DNA of 13,786 nt from an uncultured Clostridia bacterium. GTDB taxonomy: Bacteria > Bacillota > Clostridia > Oscillospirales > Acutalibacteraceae. The notes beneath the pieces are model-generated. The model saw only the letters and a list, made by a program, of their open reading frames with translations, was not told the DNA's origin and ran no database searches. Below are positions 11,834 through 13,786 of this stretch, piece by piece (within the stretch, counting starts at the first letter, position 1; each line of letters opens with the position of its first letter). A program made the translations under genes and the position numbers. Location of the stretch: contig CALCBQ010000045.1 in the NCBI GenBank assembly GCA_937897215.1, positions 1 through 13,786 of the forward strand, given 5' to 3'.

Positions 11834-12913
11834 GTGAAAAAGTATAATGTAGGTGTAATTGGTGCAACAGGTATGGTTGGTCAGCGTTTTATGACTCTTC
11901 TCGATAACCATCCTTGGTTTGACGTAAAGGTGTTAGCAGCAAGCCCACGCTCAGCAGGAAAGAAATATTCTGATGCTGTAGGCGCTAAATGGTGTATGGA
12001 TGTTGAAATTCCAGAAGCTATGAAAGATATTGTAGTTATGGATGCAACTGCTGATATCGAAAAAATCGCATCGCAGGTTGATTTTGTATTCTGTGCAGTT
12101 GATATGAAAAAAGATGAAATCAAGGCTCTTGAAGAAGCATACGCTAAGGCAGAGTGTCCTGTTATTTCTAACAACAGTGCTCACAGACATACTCCTGATG
12201 TTCCAATGATTGTTCCTGAACTTAATGCCGACCATGCTAAAATCATTCCTGCTCAGAGAAAAAGACTTGGTACAAAACGTGGATTTATTGCAGTAAAATC
12301 AAACTGTTCACTCCAAAGTTATGTTCCTGCTCTCTACCCTCTTTCAAAGTTTGGTATTAAAGATGTACTTGTTTGCACATATCAGGCAATTTCAGGTGCA
12401 GGTAAGACATTCCAGACTTGGCCAGAAATGATTGATAACGTAATCCCATTCATTGGCGGCGAAGAAGAAAAGAGCGAAAAAGAACCACTTAAAATTTGGG
12501 GTAAAGTTGAAGGCGACGAAATTGTTCCTGCAACATCTCCAAACTTTACTGCACAATGCATTCGTGTTCCTGTTTCAAATGGTCATATGGGCGCTGTATT
12601 TGTAAGATTTGAGAATAAACCATCAAAAGAAGAAATATTAAATATATGGAAAGAATTTGCAGGTCGTGCACAGGAATTAGACCTTCCACACGCACCAAAG
12701 CAATTCCTCCACTATTTTGAAGAAGATAATATGCCACAGACAAAACTTCAGCGCAACCTTGAAGGTGGTATGGCAATTTCAGTTGGTCGTCTTCGTGAAG
12801 ACACACAGTACGACTACAAATTTGTTTGCCTTTCACACAATACACTTCGTGGTGCTGCTGGTGGTGCTGTTCTTATGGCAGAACTTCTTTGCGCAGAAGG
12901 TTATATGGACTAA
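11834..12913 (+). CDS. asd: Aspartate-semialdehyde dehydrogenase (359 aa)
   Basis: This NADPH-dependent enzyme makes aspartate semialdehyde from aspartyl phosphate, the branch point to lysine/diaminopimelate, threonine and methionine. The nucleotide-binding loop is GATGMVGQRF (10-19). The catalytic cysteine is C158 (VKSNCSLQS). Q184 in TYQAISGAGK, and R244 with H251 in RVPVSNGHM, complete the active site. At 359 residues with this sequence style it resembles the archaeal/fungal-type enzyme rather than the shorter E. coli-like one. The start is GTG at 11834, supported by GGAGG 9 bases upstream. It is first in a lysine-riboswitch operon with dapA 23 bases behind. Confidence 0.97.
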   Translation: MKKYNVGVIGATGMVGQRFMTLLDNHPWFDVKVLAASPRSAGKKYSDAVGAKWCMDVEIPEAMKDIVVMDATADIEKIASQVDFVFCAVDMKKDEIKALEEAYAKAECPVISNNSAHRHTPDVPMIVPELNADHAKIIPAQRKRLGTKRGFIAVKSNCSLQSYVPALYPLSKFGIKDVLVCTYQAISGAGKTFQTWPEMIDNVIPFIGGEEEKSEKEPLKIWGKVEGDEIVPATSPNFTAQCIRVPVSNGHMGAVFVRFENKPSKEEILNIWKEFAGRAQELDLPHAPKQFLHYFEEDNMPQTKLQRNLEGGMAISVGRLREDTQYDYKFVCLSHNTLRGAAGGAVLMAELLCAEGYMD

Positions 12914-12936
12914 TTTCCAATTAAGGAGAGTTTATT

Positions 12937-13786
12937 ATGAGTAATAATCCTATTTTTACAGGTTGTGGTGTTGCTATTGTAACACCTTTCAAAGATGATT
13001 TAAGTGTTAATTATGACGCACTTGAAAAACTTCTTGAATTCCACATTGCAAACGGTACAGATTCAATTGTAATTTGTGGAACAACTGGCGAAAGCGCAAC
13101 CCTTACACCAAAAGAACATTCAGATGTAATAAAATTTACTTGTGATGTTGTAAACCATAGAATTCCTGTTATTGCAGGTACAGGTAGTAATGAAACTGCT
13201 TACGCTATTGAACTTTCAAATGATGCTGAAAAAGCAGGTGCTGATGCAATGCTTGTTGTTACACCTTATTACAATAAGTGCTCACAGCGTGGCCTTGTAA
13301 AGCATTATCAAGCAATTGCAGATAATACATCAAAACCAATTATTATTTATAATGTTCCTAGTAGAACAGGTGTGAATGTTCTTCCAACTACATACGCAGA
13401 ACTTTGTGAACATAAGAACATTATTGCTACAAAAGAAGCAAGTGGTAATATTTCACAGATTGCTGAAACAATTGCACTTTGTGGCGACAAACTTGATGTT
13501 TATTCAGGTAATGACGACCAGATTGTACCTTTAATGTCTCTTGGCGGCAAAGGTGTTATTTCAGTTCTTTCAAATATTTGTCCTAAACTTGCTCACGATA
13601 TTCCTACTCTTTATCTTGAAGGCAAGGTTAAGGAAAGCGCTGAACTTCAGCTTAAATATCTTGACCTTATCAATGCAATGTTTATGGATGTTAACCCAAT
13701 TCCTGTAAAAGTTGCTATGAGAATGATAGGCTTTGATGTTGGTCCACTTCGTATGCCGCTTTCTGCAAGGGAAGATGCAAAAACTG
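12937..13786 (+). CDS. dapA: 4-hydroxy-tetrahydrodipicolinate synthase, 3' end outside window
   Basis: DapA condenses pyruvate with aspartate semialdehyde, the first committed step towards diaminopimelate and lysine. The visible 283 codons show the barrel motifs: GTTGES (48-53, with T49 and T50), VVTPYYNK (107-114), Y138 in IYNVPSRTG and the Schiff-base lysine K166 in ATKEASGN. IPVKVAMRMIG and PLRMPLS near the end are also typical. The usual length is about 290-300 residues, so only a few codons are missing. AAGGAGAG lies 7 bases before the ATG. It lies directly after asd, whose product is its substrate, and shares its riboswitch control. Confidence 0.97.
   Translation, partial: MSNNPIFTGCGVAIVTPFKDDLSVNYDALEKLLEFHIANGTDSIVICGTTGESATLTPKEHSDVIKFTCDVVNHRIPVIAGTGSNETAYAIELSNDAEKAGADAMLVVTPYYNKCSQRGLVKHYQAIADNTSKPIIIYNVPSRTGVNVLPTTYAELCEHKNIIATKEASGNISQIAETIALCGDKLDVYSGNDDQIVPLMSLGGKGVISVLSNICPKLAHDIPTLYLEGKVKESAELQLKYLDLINAMFMDVNPIPVKVAMRMIGFDVGPLRMPLSAREDAKT

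Noticed and set aside
1..13786. CRISPR array, insertion sequence, retron or toxin-antitoxin system
   Set aside because: No regular spaced repeats, transposase, reverse transcriptase or recognisable toxin-antitoxin pair was seen.

Overview
The window is AT-rich, low-GC Firmicutes DNA, most likely from a Clostridia gut or anaerobe lineage. The evidence is a queA-tgt-yajC block followed by a YrzE/TIGR04086-type membrane gene, a SpoIIM-like gene next to a Xer recombinase, strong Shine-Dalgarno sequences, and a lysine riboswitch in front of asd-dapA. The species cannot be named from the sequence alone.

Left part (1-6031): a small filamentous-phage-like (inovirus-type) prophage. It is bounded by a perfect 50-bp direct repeat (393-442 and 5982-6031), giving a unit of 5589 bp. 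Reading left to right it carries a leftward HTH repressor, three 16-bp palindromic operators over a strong rightward promoter, a tRNA-like RNA, a probable small ssDNA-binding protein and a major-coat-like protein followed by a terminator. Then come a Zot/pI-like assembly ATPase, four probable minor virion/membrane proteins, a hairpin region with a CTTG/AT motif that could be the replication origin, an HUH rolling-circle Rep, and three small genes. No secretin is present, which fits a single-membrane host. The 392 bases left of the first repeat hold a diverged paralogue (about 51% identical) of the gene after rep. They look like the right end of a second, related prophage, so the elements appear to be in tandem.

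Middle (6032-7638): about 600 bp of very AT-rich non-coding DNA, then a full-length Xer-type tyrosine recombinase outside the repeats. The prophage unit has no integrase of its own. It therefore probably uses the host Xer enzyme, and its attachment site may be the chromosomal dif site beside xer (inference).

Right part (7643-13786): host core genes. On the minus strand are queA, tgt, yajC, a TIGR04086-like membrane gene and a SpoIIM-like gene. A hairpin with a T-run sits immediately before the start codon of the TIGR04086-like gene. On the plus strand, a promoter, a well-preserved lysine riboswitch and its terminator precede asd and dapA (dapA runs off the window), so lysine likely feeds back on the first diaminopimelate/lysine branch genes.

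The most unusual item is the tRNA-like element at 1042-1178. It has a perfect 7-bp acceptor stem, D-arm, T-arm and encoded CCA, but in place of the anticodon arm it has a 78-nt extended hairpin. It sits in the leader of the phage's repressed rightward transcript.
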